From contig NZ_QJKB01000002.1 of the NCBI RefSeq assembly GCF_003201815.1, positions 1 to 64,000 of the forward strand: DNA of 64,000 nucleotides. The letters run 5' to 3'. Shown here one piece after another: positions 53,351 through 62,595 of this stretch. Every line of letters starts with the position of its first letter. Position 1 is the first letter of the stretch. The position numbers and the translations under genes were made by a program. The notes under the pieces were generated by a model that worked only from the letters and a program-made list of their open reading frames with translations, was not told the origin of the DNA and searched no databases. This stretch comes from Undibacterium pigrum (GTDB taxonomy: Bacteria > Pseudomonadota > Gammaproteobacteria > Burkholderiales > Burkholderiaceae_D).

Positions 53351-53917
53351 TTATTTCTTTTCCGGCATAGCTGGACGTTCGCCGCCTTTGTGCATATCAG
53401 GGCCATGTTCACCCATGCGCTTGTCCATGCGGTCACGCATATGAGATGCCATGCGCCTGTGGCGTTCATCAAAAATCTTTTGCTGCTCAGGTGTCAGCAC
53501 GGCATAGAAAGTCTTCAAGGCTGTCAGGCGTGTCTGCATTCTCGCCAGATGCTCTTTCATTTTTTCCAGACCTTTTTCCATGCGGTCCGGCGTCGTCAGT
53601 TTTTCCATTTCCTTACGGTCTGGGCGGGCTGGCATGGTGCCGGGATTCATGGCTTCAATAAAGGTCTTCCAGGCTGGTTCCTGGGCTGCCGTGATTTTCA
53701 GCTTGTCGTGCAAATCGGCCTGGTGTTTGGCCATGCGCTCTTTCATTTTCTCTGCCCACTTGGCGGGGTCGCCATGCTGCGCATGTCCTGCAGCTCCTGG
53801 CCCCGACCCTGGCCCCGTCCCCGGTGCTGATGCGGCGCCTTGTGCCCAGACCGCACCAGCACTACCCAGCGTCAGCGCGGTGAGGGCGATCAATAATTTT
53901 TTATGCAAGGTATTCAT
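53351..53917 (-). CDS. Spy/CpxP-like periplasmic protein (LTXXQ motif)
   Basis: A 188-residue periplasmic protein: signal peptide MNTLHKKLLIALTALTLGSAGAVWAQ, then a Gly/Ser/Pro-rich linker and a highly charged helical domain (residues 45-165) with LTPEQQKIFDERHRR, the Spy/CpxP LTxxQ motif, and LKITAAQEPAWKTF as the first copy. Spy and CpxP are ATP-independent chaperones or sensors of envelope stress. The C-terminus is His/Met/Lys-rich (GEHGPDMHKGGERPAMPEKK), which could bind metal. ATG 53917 is chosen; a GTG three codons upstream is possible. Divergent from an OmpR-type two-component system, mirroring the cpxP-cpxRA layout. Confidence 0.87.
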   Translation of the reverse strand: MNTLHKKLLIALTALTLGSAGAVWAQGAASAPGTGPGSGPGAAGHAQHGDPAKWAEKMKERMAKHQADLHDKLKITAAQEPAWKTFIEAMNPGTMPARPDRKEMEKLTTPDRMEKGLEKMKEHLARMQTRLTALKTFYAVLTPEQQKIFDERHRRMASHMRDRMDKRMGEHGPDMHKGGERPAMPEKK

Positions 53918-54270
53918 GATTTTCACTTTCTAAACAGTAGAACATACTCAAAGTTTGCTGCAAGCATCCTGCAAAAATTTGAGAGGACCTGAAGCAAGCC
54001 ATGTCTATCCAGGCAAACGGTGCTGGCAAACACACAGATGTAATCATCTCCGGGCTGGCTTGTTTACCCTGCTTTGACATTGCTGTCTCAGACATGTTTC
54101 GCATCTTGCCGCACAGTTGTAACGATGAAATGTCGCTCTGCTCCCGCATTGTATCGACGTGTAACACGCAAGATTTTGCAGGCATGGTATGTTACTTACT
54201 GTTTCCCCTGCGGTTTATCATAACAAGACGATACAAAATCGGGATTTTTATCACCGAGACCGGGCTCATA
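53918..54270. promoter_or_regulatory. Divergent region between the Spy-like gene and the two-component operon
   Basis: A 353-base region with no convincing gene. A reading frame from 54001 that runs into the regulator is open, but its 90 extra residues are not receiver-like. I see no clear dyad. It presumably holds both promoters. Confidence 0.4.
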
Positions 54271-55008
54271 ATGAAGAACATGGACACACCAAATAAAATT
54301 CTCATCGTTGACGATGACCGCGACATCCGCAACCTGCTGGCCGATTATCTCGACAATAATGGCTATAGCACCGTCACCGCCGCTGAAGGCAATGCCATGT
54401 GGGCAGCACTACAAAACAATCAGGTAGACCTGGTGGTGCTTGACCTGAACCTGCCTGGCGACGACGGCCTGACACTGTGCCGCAACCTGCGCAGCAAATC
54501 GACCTTGCCGGTCATCATGCTGACGGCCCGTGGCGAACCGCTGGACCGCATCTTGGGTCTGGAAATGGGCGCGGATGATTATCTGCCCAAGCCTTTTGAG
54601 CCGCGTGAATTGCTGGCACGCATACGCAGTGTCTTGCGGCGTACGCAAAACAATGTCAACCCGCATACCGGCGAGGCTTTGCAAAAACTCAAATTTGCTG
54701 GCTGGACACTGGATCTGACGGCACGTCACCTGATCAGCCCGGATGGCATGGTGGTTTCGCTGTCGGGTGCAGAGTTTCGCATGCTGAACATTTTCCTTGA
54801 GCATCCCAACCGCGTGCTGAACCGCGATCAGTTATTGAACATGACGCATGGCCGAGATGCCGATCCGTTTGACCGCTCCATCGATATTCAAATCAGTCGC
54901 TTGCGACAAAAATTGCGGGAAGATGCACGTTCTCCGCAAATCATCAAAACTGTCAGGAATGGCGGCTATGTGCTGGCCGTTACTGTCGCTGTGGAGCAGG
55001 ACGCATGA
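54271..55008 (+). CDS. OmpR-type response regulator
   Basis: A 245-residue regulator. The receiver domain (residues 7-120) has ILIVDDDRDIR, LVVLDLNLPGDDG (phosphoacceptor Asp) and YLPKPFEPRELLARI. The winged-helix effector (about 145-240) has LSGAEFRMLNIFLEHPNRVLNRDQLLNMTHGRDADPFDRSIDIQISRLRQKLREDARSPQIIKTVRNGGYVL. It is of the OmpR/RisA subgroup. Start 54271 or ATG 54280 are both possible. Its TGA overlaps the ATG of the kinase gene by four bases (ATGA). The divergent Spy-like gene is a likely target. Confidence 0.94.
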   Translation: MKNMDTPNKILIVDDDRDIRNLLADYLDNNGYSTVTAAEGNAMWAALQNNQVDLVVLDLNLPGDDGLTLCRNLRSKSTLPVIMLTARGEPLDRILGLEMGADDYLPKPFEPRELLARIRSVLRRTQNNVNPHTGEALQKLKFAGWTLDLTARHLISPDGMVVSLSGAEFRMLNIFLEHPNRVLNRDQLLNMTHGRDADPFDRSIDIQISRLRQKLREDARSPQIIKTVRNGGYVLAVTVAVEQDA

Positions 55009-56351
55009 AAATCCTATCGTCGATGTGGGGCCGGGTATTTGCCATCCTGTTACTGGGTGTGATTGCTTCGACAGCGCTGACCTGGTCGCTGGCATTTGGC
55101 GAAAGACAAAAAACCATATCGCAATACAGGGATTCACATGCCGTTGAACGGGCTGAGCAGCTGGTGCTGGCCCTCGATGCCCTGCCGGTAGAAAACCGCG
55201 AAAAATTCCTGGCAACAGCCCCACGCCTGGGTTTGAAAGTGGCGACACTGCCAGCAGAAAACACCGACCAGGCTCCGCGTTCTGAATATGCCGCTGCTGT
55301 CAGTGAAAGACTGGGCAAGACTTTTCGGGTGATGTCACTGGCGCAAGACCCGGCATCCTGCCCGCGCAATCCACAAAACATACAAACCAACCGGCTGCCC
55401 TGCGAAGCCCTGGGCATTACCCTGCACGATGGCACGGCCCTGCGCCTGACGGTTTTACCTCCGCGCAATCCGGCACCACCATTGCGCCCTGATTTTTTGC
55501 AATACCTGTTCCTGTTCCTGGCCAGTATTGCCGTCCTGGCCTTCCTGATCGCACGCATGACCATGCGCCCCTTGCGCCAGATGGCACAAGCGGCAACGGC
55601 ACTGGGCCAGGACATCAACCGCCCACCCCTGCCAGAAAAAGGCGCGACAGAAATTTTGCAGGCCACACGCGCTTTCAATGCCATGCAGGCACGCATACGC
55701 CAGCATATTGCCCAGCGCACCCATATGCTGGCAGCGATTACCCATGATTTGCAAACCCCGCTGACACGCTTGCGCCTGCGCCTGGAAAAAGTCAGGGATG
55801 AAGAATTGCGCGACAAACTTATCGAAGATTTGTCAGGCATGCAAATGATGATACGTGAAGGCCTGGACCTGGCGCGCAGCATGGACAGCAATGAAGCCCT
55901 GAAGCCGCTGGACCTGGATTCTTTGCTCGACAGCGTCTGCGCCGATGCTGCCGACGCCGGGCAAAATGTCAGCTTTGAAGGCAAACCCGGCCTGACTGTC
56001 ATGGCCAGGCCACAAGCCCTGCGCCGCTGCCTGACCAATCTTATCGACAATGCTGTCAAATATGGTCACTATGCCAGCGTCAGCCTGGTGGCAGGCAAGG
56101 ATGCCGCCAAGGATGTATTGCATGTATTGATACGCGATGGTGGTACTGGTATTCCGCCTGAATTCCAAAGCAAGGTGTTTGAACCATTCTTTCGCATGGA
56201 AACCTCGCGCTCGCGCGAATCTGGTGGCACCGGCCTGGGCCTGACCATAGCCCAGAATATTGCCCAGCAACACGGCGGTCAGTTGCAACTGAATAACCTG
56301 CCTGAAGGTGGTCTGGAAGTACGCCTGACTCTGCCCGTACAGACTGCCTGA
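55005..56351 (+). CDS. Sensor histidine kinase
   Basis: A 448-residue membrane kinase. First helix at residues 9-30, periplasmic domain about 32-163, second helix 165-184, then HAMP (about 185-238), HisKA with AITHDLQTPLTRLRLRL (phosphoacceptor His-247) and HATPase_c (N-box NLIDNAVKYG, G1 DGGTGIP, FEPFFRME, G2 GGTGLGLTIAQNIA). The periplasmic domain has only two Cys, in CPRNPQNIQTNRLPC, which may form a disulfide. The type is EnvZ/RisS-like. Coupled to its regulator by a 4-base overlap. Confidence 0.94.
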   Translation: MKILSSMWGRVFAILLLGVIASTALTWSLAFGERQKTISQYRDSHAVERAEQLVLALDALPVENREKFLATAPRLGLKVATLPAENTDQAPRSEYAAAVSERLGKTFRVMSLAQDPASCPRNPQNIQTNRLPCEALGITLHDGTALRLTVLPPRNPAPPLRPDFLQYLFLFLASIAVLAFLIARMTMRPLRQMAQAATALGQDINRPPLPEKGATEILQATRAFNAMQARIRQHIAQRTHMLAAITHDLQTPLTRLRLRLEKVRDEELRDKLIEDLSGMQMMIREGLDLARSMDSNEALKPLDLDSLLDSVCADAADAGQNVSFEGKPGLTVMARPQALRRCLTNLIDNAVKYGHYASVSLVAGKDAAKDVLHVLIRDGGTGIPPEFQSKVFEPFFRMETSRSRESGGTGLGLTIAQNIAQQHGGQLQLNNLPEGGLEVRLTLPVQTA

Positions 56352-56551
56352 GGCAGGTTCCACCTGTCTTGCCCGCCCCGCTATCTGTGAACAGTGATAG
56401 CGGGAACGGCCGGGCCAGCCCCGATATCACACCATCCCCTGTTTCAAAAAAATGACGAATCGGTGCCAGACGAATAAAAAAGTCTGGTACATGCCCTCGC
56501 GTGCTGGCCCCTGCCCCTGTAGAATTCAGGAAAAAGCCTGAGGACTTGCAC

Positions 56552-57025
56552 ATGATTAATCTACAACTAGGCGATGTCAGCCACATTATCCAGCTCGCCA
56601 TTGCCCCGGTATTTTTGCTGACCGGGGTAGGCACCACACTCTCGGTACTGACCAGCCGCCTGGCGCGCATCATAGACCGCTCACGCGTTGCAGAAGAATT
56701 GCTGCATGGCGAAAACAGCCCGCCAGTCAGCCCTGCTGGACTGGAAGAAGAATTACACGAATTGTATGAACGTTCACACCTCATCAACCGCGCCATTACC
56801 CTCAGCACTTGCTGTGGCTTGCTGATCTGCCTGGTGATTGCCGCCTTGTTCATGGGTGATGCCACCAGCGTGAATCTCGACAAATTGATTGCCGCCCTGT
56901 TTGTGGCAGGTGTGTTTTCCCTGATAGGCAGCTTTATTTACTTCATGCGCGAGATTTTTGTCGCGACCAAGACCCTGACACGCCAGCGCAAACTGGGCAA
57001 ACGCAAGATCATCGCCCGCGAGTAA
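56552..57025 (+). CDS. DUF2721 family membrane protein
   Basis: A 157-residue protein of the DUF2721 family: helix 1 (residues 9-33, IIQLAIAPVFLLTGVGTTLSVLTSRLARIIDRSR), a cytoplasmic helical loop (ELHELYERSHLINRAI) and two further helices (about 80-130). Function unknown. The start at 56552 is fixed by GAGGA seven bases upstream. It follows the kinase gene by 200 bases and ends with a strong bidirectional terminator. Confidence 0.87.
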   Translation: MINLQLGDVSHIIQLAIAPVFLLTGVGTTLSVLTSRLARIIDRSRVAEELLHGENSPPVSPAGLEEELHELYERSHLINRAITLSTCCGLLICLVIAALFMGDATSVNLDKLIAALFVAGVFSLIGSFIYFMREIFVATKTLTRQRKLGKRKIIARE

Positions 57026-57038
57026 AACCTTTGCACAT

Positions 57039-57077
57039 AAAAAAGCCCCGCCGTTTCAAACACGGCGGGGCTTTTTT
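57039..57077. terminator. Bidirectional terminator between DUF2721 and lipoprotein genes
   Basis: GCCCCGCCGT (57045-57054) and ACGGCGGGGC (57062-57071) form a 10-bp stem with a 7-base loop, six A before and six T after. It ends both converging genes. Confidence 0.95.
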
Positions 57078-57092
57078 ACGTTGCTTGAACGA

Positions 57093-58496
57093 TTATTTCG
57101 GTGCAGCCTGGACCAGTACAATCACATCGATGGATGCAGTGGCCGGGTTGGCAACCGTAATAGGCTGGTAACTGCCGCTGGCACGGAAGATCAATACCGT
57201 GTCGCTGGATACAGTGGGCGCGACAAAACCGGCATTGCCTGTCGTGCCACCAGCAATAAATACCGTAGGGCCAGCCACTTGTGACCAGCTGTAATACACG
57301 ATATTCGAGCCTGTATTCGAAGGCGCATCAACTTTCAACGTGACCACACCGCCCGAGGCGACGACCTGGGTAGGCGTGTAGGAAACCAGGGAGATCGGTG
57401 GCAATGGATCAACATAAAAGACCACATCCATTTGCGCAATAGGATCAAGTGAAAAACCACCCGGTGAAATCGATGAATTCGAGGCATTCAGGGTAAATAC
57501 AAAAGCTGTACGGCTATTGATGAACTTGGGCAAAGCCGTGCTGGCAACGCTGGAAGCCGAATTAAAGATTTCCACCGCAGGGCCGGATTTTTGTTTCCAC
57601 AAATAAAAAATCGGTGTGCTGGTGTCGACCTTGCCATTGGCATCGTATTTGACTGACTTGCTGCCATCCAGGGTAATCGTGGCACCGGCGTTGACCACGC
57701 CGCCGCTATATGAGATAGGCACTACTGTAGGCTTGACGACAGGCGTGACCGTCACAGTCTGCGTAGCCGTACCGACTTTTTGCTTGTCATCCGTCACCCG
57801 GCACTGGAACTTCAGGGCACTGGCCACGGCCACTACTGGTGCTGTGAAGGTGGTGGTAGCGGTATCCGTCGTTGCCAGGTTGATGGTGGTGCCAAGGGCA
57901 TCGCTGATAACCCATTGGTAGGAGTAAGGTTCGCCAGTGGCTGCCGGAGTACCGCCACTGCCTGCGCAAGTCAGGGTCACCTTGTCGCCTGTGCTGGCGG
58001 TCAGGGAACTACCTACCTTGGCTACCGGGTTGGCAGTCGTCGATGCTTCCTGTTTCACCAGCAAGGTGGTGGAAGCCTTGATGGTATTGCCTTTGACATC
58101 GACCGCATTCAGGGTCAGCTTGTAGGTAGCGTCTGCCGTCAGCAAGGCAGGCGGTGCCACTTGCAGGACGCAACTGGCTTCTGTGCCCGTGCTGCTTTTC
58201 TGCATGGTCTTGCAATCTGCATTACTGACTGAGGCCAGCGGGTTGGCTGACAGCGTCAGATTCTCCACCTGCCAGTACATATTCGTGATGACCCCAACCG
58301 TGCTGCTGGCCTGGCCGGTAAAGTTCAGGGGTGCGCCGGTAATCACCGTCAGCGCTTCCGGCACGCCTATCGCCATAGGCGCAGCGCTTGATCCGCCAGT
58401 ATTGCTATTGCCTGAGCTGCTACTGCCACCACCACCGCAAGCCAGCAATGCCAGGCTGGAAAAAACGATTAGGGCTGTTTTGATTTGCTGAACCAC
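57093..58496 (-). CDS. Lipoprotein with Ig/PKD-like repeats
   Basis: A 467-residue lipoprotein: MVQQIKTALIVFSSLALLACGGGG, lipobox LLAC, followed by a Gly/Ser linker (GGGGSSSSGNSNTGGSS). The mature part has about four beta-sandwich modules of Ig/PKD type (PEALTVITGAPLNFTGQASS; SSLTASTGDKVTLTCAGSGG ... YQWVISDALG; GGVVNAGATITLDGSKS ... YLWKQKSGP; TQVVASGGVVTLKVDAPS ... YYSWSQVAGP). Such modules display binding surfaces outside the cell. It starts with GTG, supported by GGAG five bases upstream. Ligand unknown. Confidence 0.85.
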   Translation of the reverse strand: MVQQIKTALIVFSSLALLACGGGGSSSSGNSNTGGSSAAPMAIGVPEALTVITGAPLNFTGQASSTVGVITNMYWQVENLTLSANPLASVSNADCKTMQKSSTGTEASCVLQVAPPALLTADATYKLTLNAVDVKGNTIKASTTLLVKQEASTTANPVAKVGSSLTASTGDKVTLTCAGSGGTPAATGEPYSYQWVISDALGTTINLATTDTATTTFTAPVVAVASALKFQCRVTDDKQKVGTATQTVTVTPVVKPTVVPISYSGGVVNAGATITLDGSKSVKYDANGKVDTSTPIFYLWKQKSGPAVEIFNSASSVASTALPKFINSRTAFVFTLNASNSSISPGGFSLDPIAQMDVVFYVDPLPPISLVSYTPTQVVASGGVVTLKVDAPSNTGSNIVYYSWSQVAGPTVFIAGGTTGNAGFVAPTVSSDTVLIFRASGSYQPITVANPATASIDVIVLVQAAPK

Positions 58497-58715
58497 GCTG
58501 ACTCCGATGACTTACAAAATAGAGGGATGCCTATCATTGTAGCTTCATGTCAGCATTTTCAATACCTTTGCATAAAGTGTTGACAAAATGTTTCAAGTTT
58601 CTGACAAAGATGAAATTTTTGCGAACGATCGTGCAAAAATGAATTAGGTATGGCACTCTAATAAAATCTAATAAGGGCTTTCACAAAATTTTCCCAGCAA
58701 GGCTCTCGCTTTGGG

Positions 58716-58738
58716 GAACCTCCCGTAAAGGGAGGTTC
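58716..58738 (+). repeat. Hairpin 1 in the acyl-CoA ligase leader
   Basis: GAACCTCCC (58716-58724) pairs with GGGAGGTTC (58730-58738) around GTAAA: a perfect 9-bp stem. Confidence 0.7.
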
Positions 58739-58743
58739 GTTAC

Positions 58744-58776
58744 GTCGGCAGACAACATGTTGTCTGAAACCCCGAC
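58744..58776 (+). repeat. Hairpin 2 in the acyl-CoA ligase leader
   Basis: CAGACAACATGTTGTCTG (58749-58766) is an 18-bp perfect palindrome. It is enclosed by GTCGG (58744-58748) and CCGAC (58772-58776), which extend the stem after a five-base bulge. Confidence 0.7.
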
Positions 58777-58792
58777 TACACCGTAGCGACGA

Positions 58793-58818
58793 AGACAGTA
58801 CTTAACAAAGTACTGTCT
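58793..58818 (+). repeat. Hairpin 3 in the acyl-CoA ligase leader
   Basis: AGACAGTACTT (58793-58803) pairs with AAGTACTGTCT (58808-58818) around a 4-base loop: a perfect 11-bp stem followed by TT. It ends 52 bases before the ATG. Confidence 0.7.
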
Positions 58819-58870
58819 TTACAACACAGCTGGGGCGGTTTTGTGGAAGTCCGTCTAACGGAGACTGTAG

Positions 58871-60535
58871 ATGAACACTTTGCATCACGCCCACTGGCCA
58901 CAAGGCCTGCCCCATGAACTGGTCGTGCCTGAAGCCAGTGTGTATACCAATTTGCAAGTGTCCGCCCTGCGCTACCCGGACAAGGCCGCCATCATCTTCT
59001 ATGACAGCATCATCACCTATAGCGAATTGCATGCAGAAGTGCTGGCGCTGGCGGGCTACCTGCAACGAGTCTGTGGCGTACAAAGAGGTGACCGGGTCTT
59101 GCTGAACATGCAAAACTGCCCACAATTCATCATAGGTTTTTATGCCATCCTGCGGGCAGATGCCATGGTCGTCCCCGTCAACCCCATGCTGATGACAGAT
59201 GAGTTAAGCCATTACATCGCTGACAGCAGCGCCAAAACCGCCCTGGTCTCGCAAGAAATATTTTCACGCCTGCAACCCCTGATAGGCAACAGCATCTTGC
59301 AAAATGCGATAGTAGCCACTTACTCCGACCATTTGACCAAGACCACCAGCCTGAACATCCCCGATTTTGTCAAAGCAGAACGCCAAGTGCCAGAGCAGGC
59401 AGGCGTCTGTAGCTGGCAAGCCGCAGTAACAGCCGGATACCAGCCTCAGGCCCATATGGCAACACCAGAGGACCTGGCCTGCATGCCGTATACCTCGGGC
59501 ACCACCGGCAAACCCAAGGGTTGCATACATACCCACCGCTCCGTCATCTTTAATTCCGTCGCCAGCCCGACTTGGTCGGGCAGCATAGTCGCCAATCATG
59601 TGTCGCTGGCAGTGCTGCCATTCTTTCATGTGACCGGCATGCAGTCCGTCATGAACAGCATGATTTATTGCGGTGGCACACTGGTCATCCTGCCACGCTG
59701 GGACCGCGATGTTGCCGGGCAACTCATCACCCGTTATGCCGTCAGCAACTGGACCCTGGTGCCATCGATGATGATAGATTTCCTGTCCAACCCGCGCCTG
59801 GCTGAATACGATATTTCCAGGCTGAACCGGGTCTCCGGCGGTGGCGCAGCCATGCCCGCTGCGATAGCCCAAAAGCTGCTGGACCTGTCGGGCCAGGTCT
59901 ATATGGAAGGCTATGGCTTGTCAGAAACCATGGCCGCCTCACATGTCAACCCGCCACAACGCATGAAGCAGCAATGCCTGGGCGTACCCTATTTCAACGT
60001 CGACTCGCGCATCGTTGATCCCACCACCCTGCAAGAAGTCAGCCAGGGAGAAACCGGTGAAATCTGGATACATGGTCCGCAAGTCTTCCAGGGTTACTGG
60101 AATGACCCGCAAAAAACCGCCGACTCTTTCGCCGAACTCGACGGTAAAAAATTCTTCCGCTCTGGCGATCTGGGCTATATGGATGCCGAAGGCTTCTTCT
60201 TCTTCACCGACAGGCTGAAACGCATGATCAACGCCAGCGGTTTCAAAGTCTGGCCCGCCGAAGTCGAATCCATGATGTACCAGCACCCAGCCATACAAGA
60301 ATGCTGCATCATCGCCGCCCACGACGCCTACCGTGGCGAAACCGTCAAAGCCGTCATCGTCAAAAAAACCGGCAGTGACGTGACAGCCCAAGACATCATG
60401 ACTTGGGCCCACGACAAAATGGCCGCCTACAAGGTGCCAAAGTTCATCGAATTTGTCGACAGCCTGCCCAAGTCAGGGACGGGCAAGGTCATGTGGCGCA
60501 CGCTGCAGGAGAAAGAGGCGGCGAAGGCTAAATAA
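58871..60535 (+). CDS. Long-chain acyl-CoA ligase (AMP-binding)
   Basis: A 554-residue adenylate-forming enzyme that activates a carboxylic acid with ATP and CoA. Core motifs: phosphate loop YTSGTTGKPKGCIHTH (about residues 214-229), A5-like YMEGYGLSETMA, A7-like FFRSGDLGYMD, the hinge RLKRMINASGFKVWPAEVE, and the catalytic Lys in PKSGTGKVMWR near the C-terminus. It most resembles medium/long-chain fatty acid ligases of Burkholderiales. Chain length is not predictable from sequence alone. GGAG seven bases upstream supports the start. It is monocistronic, behind an unusual structured leader. Confidence 0.93.
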   Translation: MNTLHHAHWPQGLPHELVVPEASVYTNLQVSALRYPDKAAIIFYDSIITYSELHAEVLALAGYLQRVCGVQRGDRVLLNMQNCPQFIIGFYAILRADAMVVPVNPMLMTDELSHYIADSSAKTALVSQEIFSRLQPLIGNSILQNAIVATYSDHLTKTTSLNIPDFVKAERQVPEQAGVCSWQAAVTAGYQPQAHMATPEDLACMPYTSGTTGKPKGCIHTHRSVIFNSVASPTWSGSIVANHVSLAVLPFFHVTGMQSVMNSMIYCGGTLVILPRWDRDVAGQLITRYAVSNWTLVPSMMIDFLSNPRLAEYDISRLNRVSGGGAAMPAAIAQKLLDLSGQVYMEGYGLSETMAASHVNPPQRMKQQCLGVPYFNVDSRIVDPTTLQEVSQGETGEIWIHGPQVFQGYWNDPQKTADSFAELDGKKFFRSGDLGYMDAEGFFFFTDRLKRMINASGFKVWPAEVESMMYQHPAIQECCIIAAHDAYRGETVKAVIVKKTGSDVTAQDIMTWAHDKMAAYKVPKFIEFVDSLPKSGTGKVMWRTLQEKEAAKAK

Positions 60536-60567
60536 ATCACTGATTTACAGGGGCTTGATGTCTGTGA

Positions 60568-62595
60568 TTACTTCGTCTTACTTTTAAGCTCGGCCAGGGC
60601 CTTGCTTGCCAGTTCGACTACCTCTTTATCATCGGACTGGCTGGCAATCAGGTAGCCGTCTTTTAAATCGCTGCTATCGGCATGAATATCTTTGAGTATA
60701 TCAACGAGCAAGTTGTATTTGCTCACGTCTAATTTTGTCTTGAAAAAAGAAAGAAATACAGGCACAGCAGGCTTGGCCTTAACTCCCATGGCACGTAATG
60801 CCGTCAAAGCTTCCATCCTGCCCATATTTTCCAGCAATAAGTTCAACATGCGAGGACTACTGATATTGCGCTGTATCAGCAAAGAGATCGCCGTGCCACG
60901 TATCTTCCCTGAAACCGGTGACTCTGCCACGTCAAACAAAATGGCTGTATCTGTCCGCTGATCCAAAGTCATGTTCTCTAAAAGGGTCTCGATACCATAT
61001 ATGCCGGAATTGTTTTTTTTCAGCAATATCTGAAAAACCCTTTTGTCTTGAGGCGCCAGCTCAATGATAAGTTTCAGGAAATCTCGTTCAGGATGCAGAT
61101 TGACGTAGCTGATTAACGATGACGTCAACTCTTTTGAATGTCCGGCCAGTATTTTTAATGTCTGGATGATGTATTCATTCTGAGCGAGGTATTCATGTTC
61201 ACTGGAAGCGATAATAGAAAGTAATTCTTTGCCCATCCACCCAGCAAATTCTGCGTTCATCCGCCCAGCAAGCTTGCCGGTATGTGGATCTTCCAGCACA
61301 TATGACACAAAACTCTTGAGTGCACTCCCCAAAATAACATTGGTGGGTCTTTGTTTCTGCTTTATTTGTACGAGCAACAGGCGCGATACTTCTCTGATTT
61401 GTTGAGATTCCACCGTTTTTAATTGGCGCAACATGGAGGACAAAGCCAATACTGAATATTGGCGAATTGCGGGATCATCATGATCGCTCAGATTAAAAAG
61501 TATGGGTATGAATTGCTGCGCATCACCGTCACGCAATGGCTTACTGGCCAATTCCTCGGTGATGTCTGTGATCAGCTCCCGTCTTTCTTTAGCGATGGAT
61601 TGTCGCAAGTACTCCACACCGTAACAAGCTTCATTCGCGGTATTCTTGAATTGAATTTCCTTAACAGGTGTTTCGTGCAGCACATCATCTGCTTCCAGCA
61701 GCCCCACGTATCCCCTAAGATAAATTGTTGGTCCGTGCTCGCTTAGCGCACTGCAATGAGCATAAACGATGTCCTTTGAGCTGACTGATTCACTACTGCC
61801 ATATCGAATTTGACTACAGTTGTTGGAGCGGTAGGAATGAGGGAAAAAATCCTTCTCGCCTGGAGGCGCTACATCAGCCTCCGCAAACAAGCTGCTCTTT
61901 TGCGTAAAGTACACCATAGAATCAAGATATGGCCGAAAAGCATCAGACATCTGGTAGCGCACATTCTGCACAAACATATAGCTGCCTCTTGAACAACTAC
62001 CGCTCTGAGGAAAGGACAACATCCTCACTCTGGCGAAATCTTGCTTATCAATCCAGAATTCAGCCTTATCGGCGTGGGCTTCATTCTCATCGATCGTTAC
62101 TTCAACTTGATTCGGATATAGCCAATGCCGGCTGCGCTCATTTGCATTCCGGAACTTGATTGAATACTTTACGCCTTTTTGGAAACCGCCAGCAGGTCCT
62201 ATGCGAAAGAAGTGAGACTGCCCTTGGATTTGCGCATTCCGCTCAGGCTTGGGATGGAATTCCTCGATAACAGCTTTGATTTCTTCATTTTTTTCATGAT
62301 TCGAAATCGCGAACAGATCTGGTGCCAGACTCCTCAAAGATGCATTTTCCTGACCAGACGTCAGTTCAAGGAAACGATCCTCACTTAGTATGAGTACTAC
62401 ACCGCGCGCATTGGACGGCAAACGCCCGCCATGCAAAAACCCAGACTCTTCCTGAAACAGGCAACTACACGCCTGTGCTGCATCCGTGAACAGATAGTTC
62501 GTTCCCAGTCCCACAAGAAAAATTGTCAGATAACGGCTAAATTGACTCTTCAATTTGCGCACGGAATAAGCATAAGACAAGTGAGGCAAATGCAT
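60568..62595 (-). CDS. Exported protein with HEAT-like repeats
   Basis: A protein of about 675 residues that I do not recognise as a named family. From ATG 62595 a hydrophobic segment (YLTIFLVGLGTNYLF, about residues 22-36) ends AQACSC, a plausible signal peptide with mature N-terminus CSC. Residues about 45-330 are a beta-rich domain with several Cys; residues about 360-670 are helical repeats of HEAT/ARM type (LFNLSDHDDPAIRQYSVLALSSML, LLENMGRMEALTALRAMGVKAKPAVPVFLSFF). The frame is open to 62718, but the extra 41 residues look non-coding. The start is uncertain because no ribosome site is evident. Convergent with the ligase gene. Confidence 0.7.
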   Translation of the reverse strand: MHLPHLSYAYSVRKLKSQFSRYLTIFLVGLGTNYLFTDAAQACSCLFQEESGFLHGGRLPSNARGVVLILSEDRFLELTSGQENASLRSLAPDLFAISNHEKNEEIKAVIEEFHPKPERNAQIQGQSHFFRIGPAGGFQKGVKYSIKFRNANERSRHWLYPNQVEVTIDENEAHADKAEFWIDKQDFARVRMLSFPQSGSCSRGSYMFVQNVRYQMSDAFRPYLDSMVYFTQKSSLFAEADVAPPGEKDFFPHSYRSNNCSQIRYGSSESVSSKDIVYAHCSALSEHGPTIYLRGYVGLLEADDVLHETPVKEIQFKNTANEACYGVEYLRQSIAKERRELITDITEELASKPLRDGDAQQFIPILFNLSDHDDPAIRQYSVLALSSMLRQLKTVESQQIREVSRLLLVQIKQKQRPTNVILGSALKSFVSYVLEDPHTGKLAGRMNAEFAGWMGKELLSIIASSEHEYLAQNEYIIQTLKILAGHSKELTSSLISYVNLHPERDFLKLIIELAPQDKRVFQILLKKNNSGIYGIETLLENMTLDQRTDTAILFDVAESPVSGKIRGTAISLLIQRNISSPRMLNLLLENMGRMEALTALRAMGVKAKPAVPVFLSFFKTKLDVSKYNLLVDILKDIHADSSDLKDGYLIASQSDDKEVVELASKALAELKSKTK

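Larger units (their letters stand above)
58497..58870. promoter_or_regulatory. Divergent region with three successive hairpins
   Basis: This 374-base region lies between the lipoprotein gene and the acyl-CoA ligase gene. The left part (58500-58680) is AT-rich and should hold the promoters. The right part holds the three perfect hairpins listed separately at 58716-58738, 58744-58776 and 58793-58818. No open reading frame of interest is present. Confidence 0.6.

Noticed and set aside
54001..54270. N-terminal extension of the OmpR-type regulator from 54001
   Set aside because: Ninety residues without receiver character precede the canonical ILIVDDD start; the extension is probably untranslated.
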